A DNA stretch of 64,000 nt from Steroidobacteraceae bacterium (lineage in GTDB: Bacteria > Pseudomonadota > Gammaproteobacteria > Steroidobacterales > Steroidobacteraceae), in NCBI GenBank assembly GCA_027531255.1, contig JAPZRU010000009.1, positions 1-64,000 of the forward strand, in the 5' to 3' direction. Positions 43,780-55,147 of this stretch are shown piece after piece. The position numbers and the translations under genes are program-made. Each line of letters opens with the position of its first letter. Within the stretch, counting starts at the first letter, position 1. The notes beneath the pieces are model-generated. The model had not been told where the DNA came from, searched no databases, and worked only from the letters and a program-made list of their open reading frames with translations.

Positions 43780-45082
43780 CAGACGAACTCCCGGATCAGC
43801 TCGGCGTCGGGCAGCCCGCGCACGACGCGCTCCTCGAGGGAGCGCCGCAGCGTCGGGATCGCGAGCTTCGCGATCACGTCCTCGGCGAACGCAAAGGTCA
43901 GCAGGCCGCGCGCCGTCGCGCGGTCGATGCCGCGCGACAGAAGGTAGAACAGCATGTCCTCGTCGAGCTGGCCGGTGGTGGCGCCGTGCGCGCACTTCAC
44001 GTCGTCGGTCAGGATCTCGAGCTGCGGTCGCGAGTCGATCTCGGCCTGCGGCGACAGCAGCAGGTTGCGGCTCGACTGCGAGGACTCGGACTTCGCCGCG
44101 CCCGGCGCGACGACGATCTTGCCGTCGTACACGCCGCGGGCGCGGCCCGACGCCACGCCGCGGAACACTTGCACGCTGGTGGTGCGGGGCGCCGCGTGCG
44201 TCATCAGCGTACGGTTGTCGAGCTGGCGCGAGCCGTCGACCATGAACAGGCCGTGCAGCTCCGCGTGTGCGCCAGGCGCGGCCAGCGTGACGCGCGTCTC
44301 GGCGCGCGCCAGCTGGCCGCCGAACGCGTAGCCGAGCTGCACGTAGCGCGCGTCGCGGTCGACCTGCACCTGCACGTCGTCCAGCACGATTTCGCGGGCG
44401 CTGGCGAGCTGCACGCGGACGTGCTCGAGACACGCGCCGGGCTGCAGACGGATCTCGGTCGCAGGCGCGGCGAAGCCTTCGGCCTCGCCGAGCGGGACGC
44501 GGTGCTCGACGAGCGTCAGTCGTGCGTGCGGTGCGAGGTCGACGATCACGCGCGGATGAGCGCCGCCCCCGGTGCTCGCGTGGATGAGATGCAAGGGCGC
44601 GGCGAGCTCGCCGTCCACCTGCAGGTGCAGGCCGTCGGTGAGCAGTGCGGAGTTCAGCAGGCGCACCCGCTGGTCGACGTCGTCGCCGGGCAACGGAAAG
44701 CCGCCGGCGAGCGCCTCGGGGGCGAGCGTCGCCATCGCCGTCGCGAGTGGGGTCACGCGCAGCCCCGCGGGCAGCACGCCGGCGGTGAGCCCCGGCGCCA
44801 CGCGCCCGTCCACCAGCACCAGCCGCGCGCCGTCGAGCGCCGGGACCAGCGCCTCGAGCGCGCCGGCGTCCACCGGACGCGGGGGCGCGGGCGCGAGCTC
44901 GCGGCGCTCCAGCAGCCGCAGGTTCGTGTACTTCCAGGCCTCGTCGCGCGGGGAGGGCAGGCCGAGCGCCTGCAGCCGCGCGAGCGCGCAGCCTCGCCAC
45001 TCGTCCCACGGCGCGCCGCCGGGCAGGCCGGGCAGTGCGGGCGCGAGGCGCGTCAGCGGACCGGGTGCGTTCACCGCGACGT

Positions 45083-45086
<4 letters not shown>
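43779..45086 (-). CDS. sufD: Fe-S assembly protein SufD
   Basis: 435 residues. The SufBD core is recognisable in the C-terminal half: SRNLLLSPQAEIDSRPQLEI, DVKCAHGATTGQLDEDMLFYLLSRGI. SufD pairs with SufB in the SufBC2D scaffold complex, and the Cys-His pair in DVKCAHGAT is in the expected place. The N-terminal ~200 residues are more variable. ATGA overlap with sufC and a 1-nt overlap with sufS. Confidence 0.95.
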
Positions 45087-45865
<779 letters not shown>

Positions 45866-45947
45866 CGCGTTCGGTCCATGGTTCCAGCGTGCGGCCGGCG
45901 CCTCGGGCGACGGCTCGCGGGTGTGAGAGCGGGGTGCGGGCGGAACC

Positions 45948-45974
45948 CGCGGGCGGCCGTCGGGCCCGCCCGCG
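45948..45974 (-). promoter_or_regulatory. Intercistronic hairpin directly after sufB
   Basis: CGCGGGCGG (45948-45956) and CCGCCCGCG (45966-45974) form a perfect 9-bp stem with a 9-nt loop, touching the sufB stop codon. A T-run is absent, so it may be an RNA-stability or attenuation element that makes more SufB than the later genes rather than a full terminator. Confidence 0.5.
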
Positions 45975-47423
<1,449 letters not shown>

Positions 47424-47446
47424 GTTCTGCTCCTGGCGGCGGGGTC

Positions 47447-47932
47447 TCAGGCCCGCACGCGCATCGACGGTCGGAACGCGACGCGGTGCTCGACCGCGGC
47501 GCCGAGGTCCGGCGCGGCGATCACGGTGGCGTCGCGACCCGTCAACTGGGTCAGCTTCACGTCGTACAGGGCGCGGCGGATCGCGACGTTCACGCGCTGC
47601 CAGCTGCGCCCGACGCGGCAGGTGGATTCGATGCCGCACTGGCCCGGCTGCGTCGCGCACTCGGTAAGGCCGACCGGCCCTTCGACGGCGTCGATGATGT
47701 CGGCCGCGCTGATCGCGGCGGCCGGGCGGGCGAGGGCGTAGCCGCCCCGCGGGCCGCGCGTCGCCACCACGAGGCCGGCGCGGCTCAGCTCCTTCAGCAG
47801 CTTGCTGACCGTGGCGACGCCTATGCCGGTCCGGCCCGCGAGCTCGGCGGCGGCGTAGCGCGCGGACTCGTCCTCGGCGAGGTGAGCGAGGATCACCGTC
47901 GCGTAATCGGTCAGCTTGCTGATGCGTAGCAC
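47447..47932 (-). CDS. sufR: Rrf2-family Fe-S regulator of the suf operon
   Basis: 161 residues. The Rrf2 winged helix is at the N-terminus ([51 protein letters not shown]). Three Cys in [16 protein letters not shown] are the expected Fe-S ligands, as in IscR-like proteins. The name follows the usage for SUF-linked Rrf2 regulators in gammaproteobacteria and is not the cyanobacterial SufR. Starts at GTG 47932. It probably represses the operon when its cluster is present, as IscR does at its own operon. Confidence 0.9.
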   Translation of the reverse strand: MLRISKLTDYATVILAHLAEDESARYAAAELAGRTGIGVATVSKLLKELSRAGLVVATRGPRGGYALARPAAAISAADIIDAVEGPVGLTECATQPGQCGIESTCRVGRSWQRVNVAIRRALYDVKLTQLTGRDATVIAAPDLGAAVEHRVAFRPSMRVRA

Positions 47933-47962
47933 GGGTGGGACCGCCGCGGACGCCCTGGATCG

Positions 47963-47998
47963 AGGACCATTTTAGTCCTATTTGGTCGCGCCCGCCAA
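47963..47998 (-). promoter_or_regulatory. suf operon promoter overlapping an Rrf2-type operator
   Basis: On the minus strand TTGGCG (complement of 47993-47998) and TAAAAT (complement of 47969-47974) are 18 bp apart. The -10 lies inside the inverted repeat AGGAC-N7-GTCCT (47963-47979). A GAC-TAAAAT-GTC core resembles the sites of suf-linked Rrf2 regulators. Bound protein would block RNA polymerase, which fits autorepression of the operon. Confidence 0.55.
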
Positions 47999-48164
47999 CC
48001 CGCTTGCGCGAGGGCGTGCGCGCCCCACGGCCGGGAGCTCGGCTGAATCCGATATACTTTGCGGCTTCGAACAGCCCGACGTCCACGGTTGCAGGGAAGC
48101 AAGCGGGAACTCCCGGGCGGTCAAGTCGTCAGCATCCGAGAACCAGGCGGGAGGCACGCAGCCG

Positions 48165-49187
48165 ATGAACCGGAACGAACTGGAGCGCATCGCGAGGGCG
48201 ATGGTGGCCAAGGGCAGGGGCATCCTCGCCGCCGACGAGAGCACCGGCACGATCAAGAAGCGCTTCGACAAGATCGGCCTCGAGTCCACCGAGGAGACCC
48301 GCCGCGCCTACCGCGAGATGCTGTTCACCGCGCCGGGCTGCCAGGAATACATCTCCGGCGTGATCCTCTACGACGAGACGCTGCGCCAGTCGACGAAGGG
48401 CGGCGAGCGCTTCGCTGACCTGCTCACCCGCCTCGGGATCGTGCCCGGCATCAAGGTGGACGCCGGCACGAAGCCGCTGCCGGGCTTCCCCGGCGAGGTG
48501 ATCACCGAGGGCCTCGACGGCCTCGCCGGCCGCCTGGCCGAGTACCACCGACTCGGTGCGCGGTTCGCCAAGTGGCGCGCGGTGATCGACATCGCGGACG
48601 GTATCCCGTCGCGCACCTGCATCGAGTCGAATGCCGAGCTCCTCGCGCGCTACGCGGCGCTGTGCCAGGCCGCGGAGATCGTGCCGATCGTCGAGCCCGA
48701 GGTGCTGATGGATGGCGCGCACTCGATCGAGCGCTGCGAGGACGTCACCTCCGCCGTGCTCACCGAGGTCTTCGACCGCCTCTACGCGCACCGCGTCCAC
48801 CTCGAGGGCATGATCCTGAAGCCCAACATGGTGATCTCCGGCCAGAAGAACGCGAACCGCGCGAGCCCGCCGCAGGTCGCCGAGGCCACCGTGCGCACGC
48901 TGAAGCGCCACGTGCCTGGCGCGGTGCCGGGCATCGCGTTCCTGTCGGGCGGCCAGAGCGAGGCCGAGGCCACGCACCACCTCGACCTGATGAACCGCAT
49001 CGGTGGGCTCCCCTGGGCGCTGTCGTTCAGCTACGGCCGAGCGCTGCAGCAGACCTCGCTGACGACCTGGGGCGGCAAGGGCGAGAACGTCGCGGCCGGC
49101 CAGCGCGAGTTCCTGAAGCGCGCGAAGCTGAACGGCCTCGCGGCGACCGGTCGCTACGAGCCCGGCCTGGAGCAGCAGGCCGCCTGA
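48165..49187 (+). CDS. Fructose-bisphosphate aldolase, class I
   Basis: 340 residues. Class I (Schiff-base) aldolase: GILAADESTGTIKKRFDKIG, SGVILYDETLRQ and the Lys region LEGMILKPNMVISGQKN. It continues IAFLSGGQSEAEATHHL and LSFSYGRALQQTSL. This is the eukaryotic-like class I type rather than the class II metal enzyme common in gammaproteobacteria. It starts at ATG 48165. TATACT at 48053-48058 may be a -10 box, but no -35 matches. Confidence 0.95.
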   Translation: MNRNELERIARAMVAKGRGILAADESTGTIKKRFDKIGLESTEETRRAYREMLFTAPGCQEYISGVILYDETLRQSTKGGERFADLLTRLGIVPGIKVDAGTKPLPGFPGEVITEGLDGLAGRLAEYHRLGARFAKWRAVIDIADGIPSRTCIESNAELLARYAALCQAAEIVPIVEPEVLMDGAHSIERCEDVTSAVLTEVFDRLYAHRVHLEGMILKPNMVISGQKNANRASPPQVAEATVRTLKRHVPGAVPGIAFLSGGQSEAEATHHLDLMNRIGGLPWALSFSYGRALQQTSLTTWGGKGENVAAGQREFLKRAKLNGLAATGRYEPGLEQQAA

Positions 49188-49205
49188 GCGGACCTGCACC
49201 CACCG

Positions 49206-50108
49206 ATGCCTGCCGCCGACACCACGGGCCCGGGGTCCGGGCCCGTGGACTCCACGCTCGACGCTCCGGCGGCCTCGCCGCCGTCCGGCAGCGCGTCCTC
49301 GGCGGAACCGTTGGTCCGCCTGCGCGACGTCGCGTACTGGGTGGGCGGGCGCGCGATCTTCGACGGCCTCGACTTCGAGGTCGCGCGCGGCAAGGTGACG
49401 GCGGTGATGGGCCCGTCCGGCACGGGCAAGACCACGCTGCTGCGACTGATCACGGGCCAGCTGCGCGCCACGCGCGGCACGGTGACGGTCGCCGGTGAGG
49501 ACGTCGGCCGTCTCGACGAGCGCGGGCTGTACCGGCTGCGCCGCCGGATGGGCATGCTGTTCCAGAACGGCGCGCTGCTGACCGATCTCGACGTCTACGA
49601 GAACGTGGCGTTCCCGCTGCGCGAGCACACGCAGCTGCCCGAGTCGCTGGTGTCGCGGCTCGTGCTGATGAAACTGCAGGCGGTCGGGCTGCGCGGCGCG
49701 GCGCGGCTGATGCCCGCCGAGCTGTCGGGCGGCATGGCTCGCCGCGTGGCGCTCGCGCGCTCGATCGTGATGGACCCGGAGCTCCTGATCTACGACGAAC
49801 CTTTCGCGGGGCTCGACCCGATCGCGATGGGCGTCGTGCTGCGCCTGATCCGCGACACGAACGACGCGCTCGGGCTGACGAGCATCGTCGTGTCGCACGA
49901 CGTGCACGAGATCGGATTGCTCGCCGACGTCACCTACCTGCTGTCCGGCGGCAAGGTGGTCGCGAGCGGCGCGCCCGTGGAGCTGCGCGAGCACGAGTCG
50001 CCGATGGTGCGCCAGTTCATGAACGGCCTCGCCGACGGGCCCGTGCCGTTCCACTACCCGGCGCCGGACCTCGCCGCGCAGCTGCTCGACCGCGAGGTCG
50101 CCGGATGA
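49206..50108 (+). CDS. mlaF: Mla lipid transporter ATP-binding protein MlaF
   Basis: 300 residues. ABC ATPase: Walker A GPSGTGKTTLL, Q-loop LFQNGALLTDLDV, signature LSGGMARRVALARSIV and Walker B LLIYDEPFAGLDPI. MlaF drives MlaE in the complex that moves phospholipids between the inner membrane and MlaC. The first ~35 residues are Pro/Ser/Ala-rich and longer than usual. It overlaps mlaE by ATGA. Confidence 0.95.
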   Translation: MPAADTTGPGSGPVDSTLDAPAASPPSGSASSAEPLVRLRDVAYWVGGRAIFDGLDFEVARGKVTAVMGPSGTGKTTLLRLITGQLRATRGTVTVAGEDVGRLDERGLYRLRRRMGMLFQNGALLTDLDVYENVAFPLREHTQLPESLVSRLVLMKLQAVGLRGAARLMPAELSGGMARRVALARSIVMDPELLIYDEPFAGLDPIAMGVVLRLIRDTNDALGLTSIVVSHDVHEIGLLADVTYLLSGGKVVASGAPVELREHESPMVRQFMNGLADGPVPFHYPAPDLAAQLLDREVAG

Positions 50109-50872
50109 CGCTCGTCGCGGACCTCTGGAACTCGCTGGTCGAGTTCACCCGCAAGGCGGGCGCGTTCACGCTGTTCACGCTGAAGCTCTTGGCGGTGGCG
50201 CCCGCGGCGCTGCGCCGCTTCGGGCTCGTCGTCGCGCAGGTGCACAACACGGGCGCGCTGTCGCTCGTGATCATCATGCTGTCCGGCCTGTTCGTCGGCA
50301 TGGTGCTGGGGCTCCAGGGCTACGACCTGCTGCAGCGCTTCGGCTCCGAGGAGGCGCTCGGCGTCGCGGTCGCGCTCGCGCTCCTGAAGGAGCTCGGGCC
50401 GGTCGTCACCGCGCTGCTGTTCGCCGGCCGCGCGGGCACCGCGCTGACCTCCGAGATCGGCCTGATGAAGGCGACCGACCAGCTCTCCGCGATGGAGATG
50501 ATGGCCGTGGACCCCGTGAAGCGTGTGTGCGCGCCGCGGTTCCTCGGCGGCGTGGTCGCGATGCCGCTGCTGGCCGCGATCTTCAGCATGATCGGCCTGT
50601 TCGGCGCGCAGCTCGTCGGCGTGCAGCTGATGGGCGTCGACCCCGGACAGTTCTGGTCGCAGATGCGCGGCGCAGTCGGCCTGGAGGACGTCATGGAAGG
50701 CGTGGTGAAGAGCATCGTGTTCGGCTTCGCGTGCAGCGCGATCGCCGTCTACGAGGGCTTCCACGCCGCGCCGACCGCCGAGGGCGTGGGCCGCGCGACG
50801 ACGCGCACCGTGGTGACCTCGTCGGTCGCCGTGCTGGTGCTGGACTACATGCTGACGGCGGTGTTCCTGTGA
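50105..50872 (+). CDS. mlaE: Mla lipid transporter permease MlaE
   Basis: 255 residues, inner-membrane permease of the MlaFEDB complex. Helices include LSLVIIMLSGLFVGMVLGLQG and VTSSVAVLVLDYMLTAVFL. The conserved coupling segment LKELGPVVTALLFAGRAGTALTSEIG (quoted here by its ends LKELGPVVTAL and AGRAGTALTSEIG) and MKATDQLSAMEMMAVDP are typical. A 58-nt gap separates it from mlaD. Confidence 0.95.
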   Translation: MTLVADLWNSLVEFTRKAGAFTLFTLKLLAVAPAALRRFGLVVAQVHNTGALSLVIIMLSGLFVGMVLGLQGYDLLQRFGSEEALGVAVALALLKELGPVVTALLFAGRAGTALTSEIGLMKATDQLSAMEMMAVDPVKRVCAPRFLGGVVAMPLLAAIFSMIGLFGAQLVGVQLMGVDPGQFWSQMRGAVGLEDVMEGVVKSIVFGFACSAIAVYEGFHAAPTAEGVGRATTRTVVTSSVAVLVLDYMLTAVFL

Positions 50873-50930
50873 GCCGCCGCGGCCCCGCAACGACGGTCGC
50901 GCGGCGTCCCGTGCGGCGAGGAGACAACCG

Positions 50931-51446
50931 ATGAAGCAGGCGAGGGCGGTCGAGCTCGGCACGGGTCTGTTCGTGCTGCTCGGCTTCGCGGCGCTGTTCT
51001 TCCTGATCAGCCAGATCACGAGCCGGGATTTCGCGTTCGGCGACGCCGGCTACCGGCTGACGGCGAAGTTCGACAACGTCGGTGGGCTGAAGCCCGGCGC
51101 GCCCGTGTCGATGGGCGGCGTGACCATCGGCCGCGTCGAGACCATCGACTTCGACAGCACCGATTACAAGGCGGTGGCCACGCTCCGCATCGAGTCGCGG
51201 TTCGGCAAGATCCCCGAGGACAGCGACGCGGCGATCAACACCGCCGGGCTGCTCGGCGGCCAGTACGTGGGCATCACTCCGGGCGGCTCGGAAACTTATC
51301 TCGGCGACGGCGATCGAATCGAGTTCACGCAGTCCGCCGTCGTGCTCGAGAACCTTATCAGCAAGTTCCTGTTCGACCGGGCCGCGGAGGAAGGCAGCAC
51401 CCCGAGCGCCGCGTCCGGCGCGCAGAGCGAAGGAGCCCCCGAGTGA
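50931..51446 (+). CDS. mlaD: MCE-domain lipid-binding protein MlaD
   Basis: 171 residues. One N-terminal helix (LGTGLFVLLGFAALFFLIS) and a single MCE domain (about 37-115; LTAKFDNVGGLKPGAPVSMG, INTAGLLGGQYVGITPGGS). Hexameric MlaD forms the periplasmic channel of the transporter. The end is a short Ser/Ala-rich tail. Its stop overlaps mlaC by 4 nt. Confidence 0.95.
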   Translation: MKQARAVELGTGLFVLLGFAALFFLISQITSRDFAFGDAGYRLTAKFDNVGGLKPGAPVSMGGVTIGRVETIDFDSTDYKAVATLRIESRFGKIPEDSDAAINTAGLLGGQYVGITPGGSETYLGDGDRIEFTQSAVVLENLISKFLFDRAAEEGSTPSAASGAQSEGAPE

Positions 51447-52156
51447 TCCGTTCCGCCCGTTTTCGCGCCGCGATGGTCCGTGGCCGTGCCGCCCTGGTCG
51501 CCGTCGCGCTGCTGGGCGCTGCTGCCTTCGTGGCCGCCTTGCCCGTCGCCCACGTCCACGCGCAGGCGCCGAACGCGCAGCTCGGGCCCCAGGAACTGAT
51601 GGACGACGTCTCGAAGCGCATGCTGGCCGCGCTCGACCAGAACCGCGCCGCGATCCGCAAGGATCCGAGCAGGGTCTACCCGATCGTCAACGACATCCTG
51701 CTGCCGCACTTCGACACCGACTACGCGGCGCAGCTGGTGCTCGCGCAGCACTGGCGCACGGCCACCCCGGAGCAGCGCAAGCGCTTCGTCAGCGCGCTGT
51801 ACAACGCGCTGCTGCGCACCTACGGCGGCGCGCTGACGGACTTCACGGCGGACCGGCTCAAGCTGCTGCCGTTCCGCGGCGATCCGACGGCCACGCAGGC
51901 CACCGTGCGCTCGGTCGTCACGCGCGCCAACGGGCAGGAGGTGCCCGTCGACTATCGGCTGCGCAAGACCGCGAACGGCTGGAAGGCCTTCGACGTCGTG
52001 ATCGAGGGCATCTCGTACGTGCGCAACTACCGCAACGACCTCGGTGCCGAGGTCTCGCAGCGTGGGCTCGACGCGGTGATCGCACGGCTCGAGAAGGACG
52101 GCATCGACCTCGACGCCGCGCCGGCCGCGAAGCCCGCGGCGGCGCGAGCGCGCTGA
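51443..52156 (+). CDS. mlaC: Periplasmic phospholipid-binding protein MlaC
   Basis: 237 residues with a signal peptide (ALVAVALLGAAAFVAALPVA, cut after HVHA). Family features: YPIVNDILLPHFDTDYAAQ, VLAQHWRTATPEQRKRFVSA and VDYRLRKTANGWKAFDVVIEG. MlaC shuttles single phospholipids between MlaA in the outer membrane and MlaD. It starts at GTG 51443 within the mlaD stop. Confidence 0.94.
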   Translation: MIRSARFRAAMVRGRAALVAVALLGAAAFVAALPVAHVHAQAPNAQLGPQELMDDVSKRMLAALDQNRAAIRKDPSRVYPIVNDILLPHFDTDYAAQLVLAQHWRTATPEQRKRFVSALYNALLRTYGGALTDFTADRLKLLPFRGDPTATQATVRSVVTRANGQEVPVDYRLRKTANGWKAFDVVIEGISYVRNYRNDLGAEVSQRGLDAVIARLEKDGIDLDAAPAAKPAAARAR

Positions 52157-52178
52157 ACGGGCCGGGGAGCGCGCGTCG

Positions 52179-52532
52179 ATGGCACGGACGAGGACGGACG
52201 GTATGCCGGACTTCGATCTCCAGGCGCTCGGCGCCGACGGCCGTTATCGGCTCGCCGGGCACTTCGGGTTCGAGACCGCGAGCGCGGTGCTGGCGCGCGG
52301 CAACGCCGAATTCGCGCGGTATCCGCACGTCGAGCTCGATCTCTCGGGCGTGACCGCCGCCGACAGCGCCGGGCTCGCGGTGCTGCTGGCCTGGGTCGAA
52401 CGTGCCCGGAAGCGCGGCGGCACGCTGCGCTATACCGGTTTGCCGCGGCAGATCGCCTCGATCGCTGCCATCAGCGACGTAGCCGCTCTGCTGCGCGGCG
52501 CCGAGCCGCCGGCGAAAGCTTCGGCGGCCTGA
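52179..52532 (+). CDS. mlaB: STAS-domain protein MlaB
   Basis: 117 residues. A single STAS domain: VELDLSGVTAADSAGLAVLLAWVE, with the conserved Asp-Ser pair in the helix-cap loop, then GTLRYTGLPRQIASIAAISDV. MlaB binds and stabilises MlaF. ATG 52179 follows GGGGAGC. It ends the five-gene mla operon. Confidence 0.92.
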   Translation: MARTRTDGMPDFDLQALGADGRYRLAGHFGFETASAVLARGNAEFARYPHVELDLSGVTAADSAGLAVLLAWVERARKRGGTLRYTGLPRQIASIAAISDVAALLRGAEPPAKASAA

Positions 52533-52558
52533 GCCCCGCGGCTCGCGCGTCGGCGGCG

Positions 52559-53404
52559 TCAGCTGCCCTGCGAGCCGGAGCCGCTCGGTGGCGCCGATTC
52601 GGGCTCCGTCGCGGACGCCGGCGCAGATTCCGGGATCGACGTTTCCGTCGGCGCGTCCACCGGGATCTCCTCGGGCAGTTCCTCCTCGAACTCGTAGTCG
52701 TCCGCCGGCGCCTCGCCGTCGGTGACCAGGAACTCGCGGCGCGCGAGGTAGGCGTCGCGCACGCGAGCGTACGGATCGAACGCGCCCTCCAGCAGACGCT
52801 CGACCGACAGCAGTTCCGTCCGCGTGTCGAGTACGTCAACGCCGAGCAGCACGTACTCCTCCGTCGAGCCGTCGCCGATGTGGCGGCGCACGTTCGTGTA
52901 GCGGTCGGCGAAGCGGCCCGGCGCGTCCCGCAGGGTCGAGGGGCCGAACACCGGCAGCACCAGGTACGGGCCGCTCGGCAGGCCCCAGTAGCCGAAGGTC
53001 TGCCCGAAATCCTCGTCGTGCGAGGGGATGCCGAAGCGCGTGGCGGGGTCGGCGAGACCGCCGATGCCGATCGTCGAATTCACGAGGAACCGCAGGGTGT
53101 CCGTGCCCGCGGCGCTGAACTTGCCCTGCAGCGCGTTGTTGACGATGGTGCCCGGGTACTCGAGGTTCGTGACGAAGTTCGACACCGCGTTGCGGGCGGG
53201 CTCCGGCACCACCTCGCGATAGGCGCGCGCGAGCGGCTTCGCGATCATGCGGTCGAGCGCGTCGTTGAACGCGTACGTGGCGCGATTGAGCCTCTCGAGC
53301 GGGTCACGGTTCCGGGGCTGCTCCGCGGCGACCGCGGGGCCGGCGGCGATGACGAACAGGGTGCAGGCGAGCAGCGCGGCCCGCGCGGAACGTGGCGAGA
53401 GCAT
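52559..53404 (-). CDS. mlaA: Outer-membrane phospholipid transport protein MlaA (VacJ)
   Basis: 281 residues. Family core: DPLERLNRATYAFNDALDRM, RNAVSNFVTNLEYPGTIVNNA, RFLVNSTIGIGGLADPA, FGYWGLPSGPYLVLP, and LRDAPGRFADRY. MlaA extracts misplaced phospholipids from the outer leaflet and passes them to MlaC. The signal peptide ends AVAA rather than a clear lipobox, so it may not be lipidated as in E. coli. The last ~55 residues are acidic and Pro/Ser-rich. Convergent with mlaB, 26 nt apart, so all Mla parts are encoded together. Confidence 0.93.
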   Translation of the reverse strand: MLSPRSARAALLACTLFVIAAGPAVAAEQPRNRDPLERLNRATYAFNDALDRMIAKPLARAYREVVPEPARNAVSNFVTNLEYPGTIVNNALQGKFSAAGTDTLRFLVNSTIGIGGLADPATRFGIPSHDEDFGQTFGYWGLPSGPYLVLPVFGPSTLRDAPGRFADRYTNVRRHIGDGSTEEYVLLGVDVLDTRTELLSVERLLEGAFDPYARVRDAYLARREFLVTDGEAPADDYEFEEELPEEIPVDAPTETSIPESAPASATEPESAPPSGSGSQGS

Positions 53405-53460
53405 CGGATCCTCCGTGGAAACTACAGTTTAGCAGGCGCGCGTCGCCGCGCCGGCGCGGC

Positions 53461-55047
53461 TCAGCGGCGGCGGCCCGCCGTGTCCTCGGGACGCGGCTGC
53501 GGCAGCGGCTCGCCGCGTTCGAGCGCGGCCTGCAGGCGCGGCGGCAGGTACTCCTTCAGTTCATCTATTCGCGCACGGAACCGGCTCCGTTGCACCGGCG
53601 TGATGTTCGGGGAAGCCAGTGCCGTACGGAGCGTCTCGATCCCGAGCGTGAGGTCGCCGCTCATCAGGTGGTACTCGGCCATGTAGTAGTTCGCCTCGGC
53701 CGTCTCGCCGGCGCTGCTCGCGGCGAGCGCGATCAGGCGCACCTGGTCTAGGGTCGGGGGCACCACGTTGAACAGGTCGAGCAGCACCTTGTGCGCGGCC
53801 TTCGCGTCGCCCGCCTGCAGCAGCGCCTGTGCATAGCGGACGGTGACGGGCACGTTGCGCGGGAACAGTTCCTTGGCGTGCGCGAGCGCCTCGCGCGACG
53901 CGTCGGTCTCCCCGGCCGCCAGCAGCGCCTGGCCGAGCCCCGTGTGGAACTCGGTGACGTTGGGTTGCCGCTTCACGAGGTCCCGGAAGATGCGCACTGC
54001 CTCCGGTGCGCGGCCGGCCTCGATCAGCGCGAGCGCGCGGCCGTAGTAGCGGTGGTCGCCGGCGTCGGCGTCTGCCGAGACCGCGTCCGGGTAGAGTGCG
54101 TCCACGTCCGCGCCGGCCGGCAGGCGCATCACGCGCAGCCGCTCCCGCGTGAGCCGGTAGCCCATCGTGTCCACCGGGCGCACGGCCGGGTACTGCGCGG
54201 CGCGCGAACGCGCTTCCGCGACGCGCGAACTGGTCACGGGGTGGGTCTGCAGGAACTCGAGGATCCGTGCGTTCTCGGTCTGGAACGCCGAGCCGGTGCG
54301 GCGACCGAGCGTCTCGAAGAAGCGCGCCATCGCGTGCGGGTCGAAGCCGGCCGCGACCAGCGTCGCGATGCCGATGCGGTCCGCCTCGTACTCGTTGTCG
54401 CGCGTGAAGTTGATCTGGCGCTGCACGGCGGCGCTCTGGCCGGCCATCACGCCCGCCATGCCGATGTCGGAGTTGCCGGACACGGCGCCGAGCAGGATCG
54501 CGGCGAGCATCGCCGCGGTCGAGACGAGGCTGTTGCGGCCCTGCGCCTCCAGGCCGCGCGCGATGTGGCGCTGGGTGACGTGCGCGATCTCGTGCGCGAG
54601 CACCGAGGCCAGTTCGCTCTCGCCGGCCGTGGCGAGCACGAGGTCGGCGTTGACGCCGATGAAGCCGCCCGGCAGCGCGAACGCGTTGATGCCGGGATCC
54701 TTGACGACGAAGAAGGTGAAGCGCTGACCGCCGTCCTGCGCGTGGCTGGCGAGGCGGCTGCCGACCGACTGCACGTACTCCGTGATCTCGGGATCCTCGA
54801 CGATCGCGCCGGAGTCGCGCAGGCCACGGACGATCATCGCGCCGATGCGGTACTCGTCCGCGTTCGACAGCACGGTGTCCGCAGAGGTGCCGATGTCGGG
54901 CAGGTCGGTCAGGACCGGACCGCCGCGCGCCGGACCCGCCGGCTGCCCCGGTTCCGCGGCGCCGGGCGCCGCGAACGGTGCCGCCGTGGCGGCCAGGGCG
55001 ACGATCGCGACCAGCGGGCCGCAGCGGCGGTGCATCGTGGAACCCAT
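53461..55047 (-). CDS. bepA: BepA-type M48 metalloprotease with TPR repeats
   Basis: 528 residues. A signal peptide (VAIVALAATAAPFAAPGA) exports it. The protease domain has ASVLAHEIAHVTQRH, the HExxH zinc site, and a downstream Glu in NEYEADRIG. The C-terminal half is TPR-like (GRALALIEAGRAPEAVRIFR, FHTGLGQALLAAGETDASRE). BepA degrades or folds LptD/BamA intermediates in the periplasm. Slightly longer than E. coli BepA (487). ATG 55047 or 55035 could be the start. Confidence 0.93.
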   Translation of the reverse strand: MGSTMHRRCGPLVAIVALAATAAPFAAPGAAEPGQPAGPARGGPVLTDLPDIGTSADTVLSNADEYRIGAMIVRGLRDSGAIVEDPEITEYVQSVGSRLASHAQDGGQRFTFFVVKDPGINAFALPGGFIGVNADLVLATAGESELASVLAHEIAHVTQRHIARGLEAQGRNSLVSTAAMLAAILLGAVSGNSDIGMAGVMAGQSAAVQRQINFTRDNEYEADRIGIATLVAAGFDPHAMARFFETLGRRTGSAFQTENARILEFLQTHPVTSSRVAEARSRAAQYPAVRPVDTMGYRLTRERLRVMRLPAGADVDALYPDAVSADADAGDHRYYGRALALIEAGRAPEAVRIFRDLVKRQPNVTEFHTGLGQALLAAGETDASREALAHAKELFPRNVPVTVRYAQALLQAGDAKAAHKVLLDLFNVVPPTLDQVRLIALAASSAGETAEANYYMAEYHLMSGDLTLGIETLRTALASPNITPVQRSRFRARIDELKEYLPPRLQAALERGEPLPQPRPEDTAGRRR

Positions 55048-55147
55048 CGTCAGCCTTCAGACCCCCGTCGCGGCGGTTGGTTCGCCGGCCGGCGCCCGGA
55101 CGAACACGCTCGGGGCGCGCCGTGGCCGCGGTCCGGCTCGCCGCCCG

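Noticed and set aside
48030-48058. Full promoter for the aldolase gene
   Set aside because: TATACT is a good -10, but the sequence 17 bp upstream (GCCGGG) is not a -35 box.
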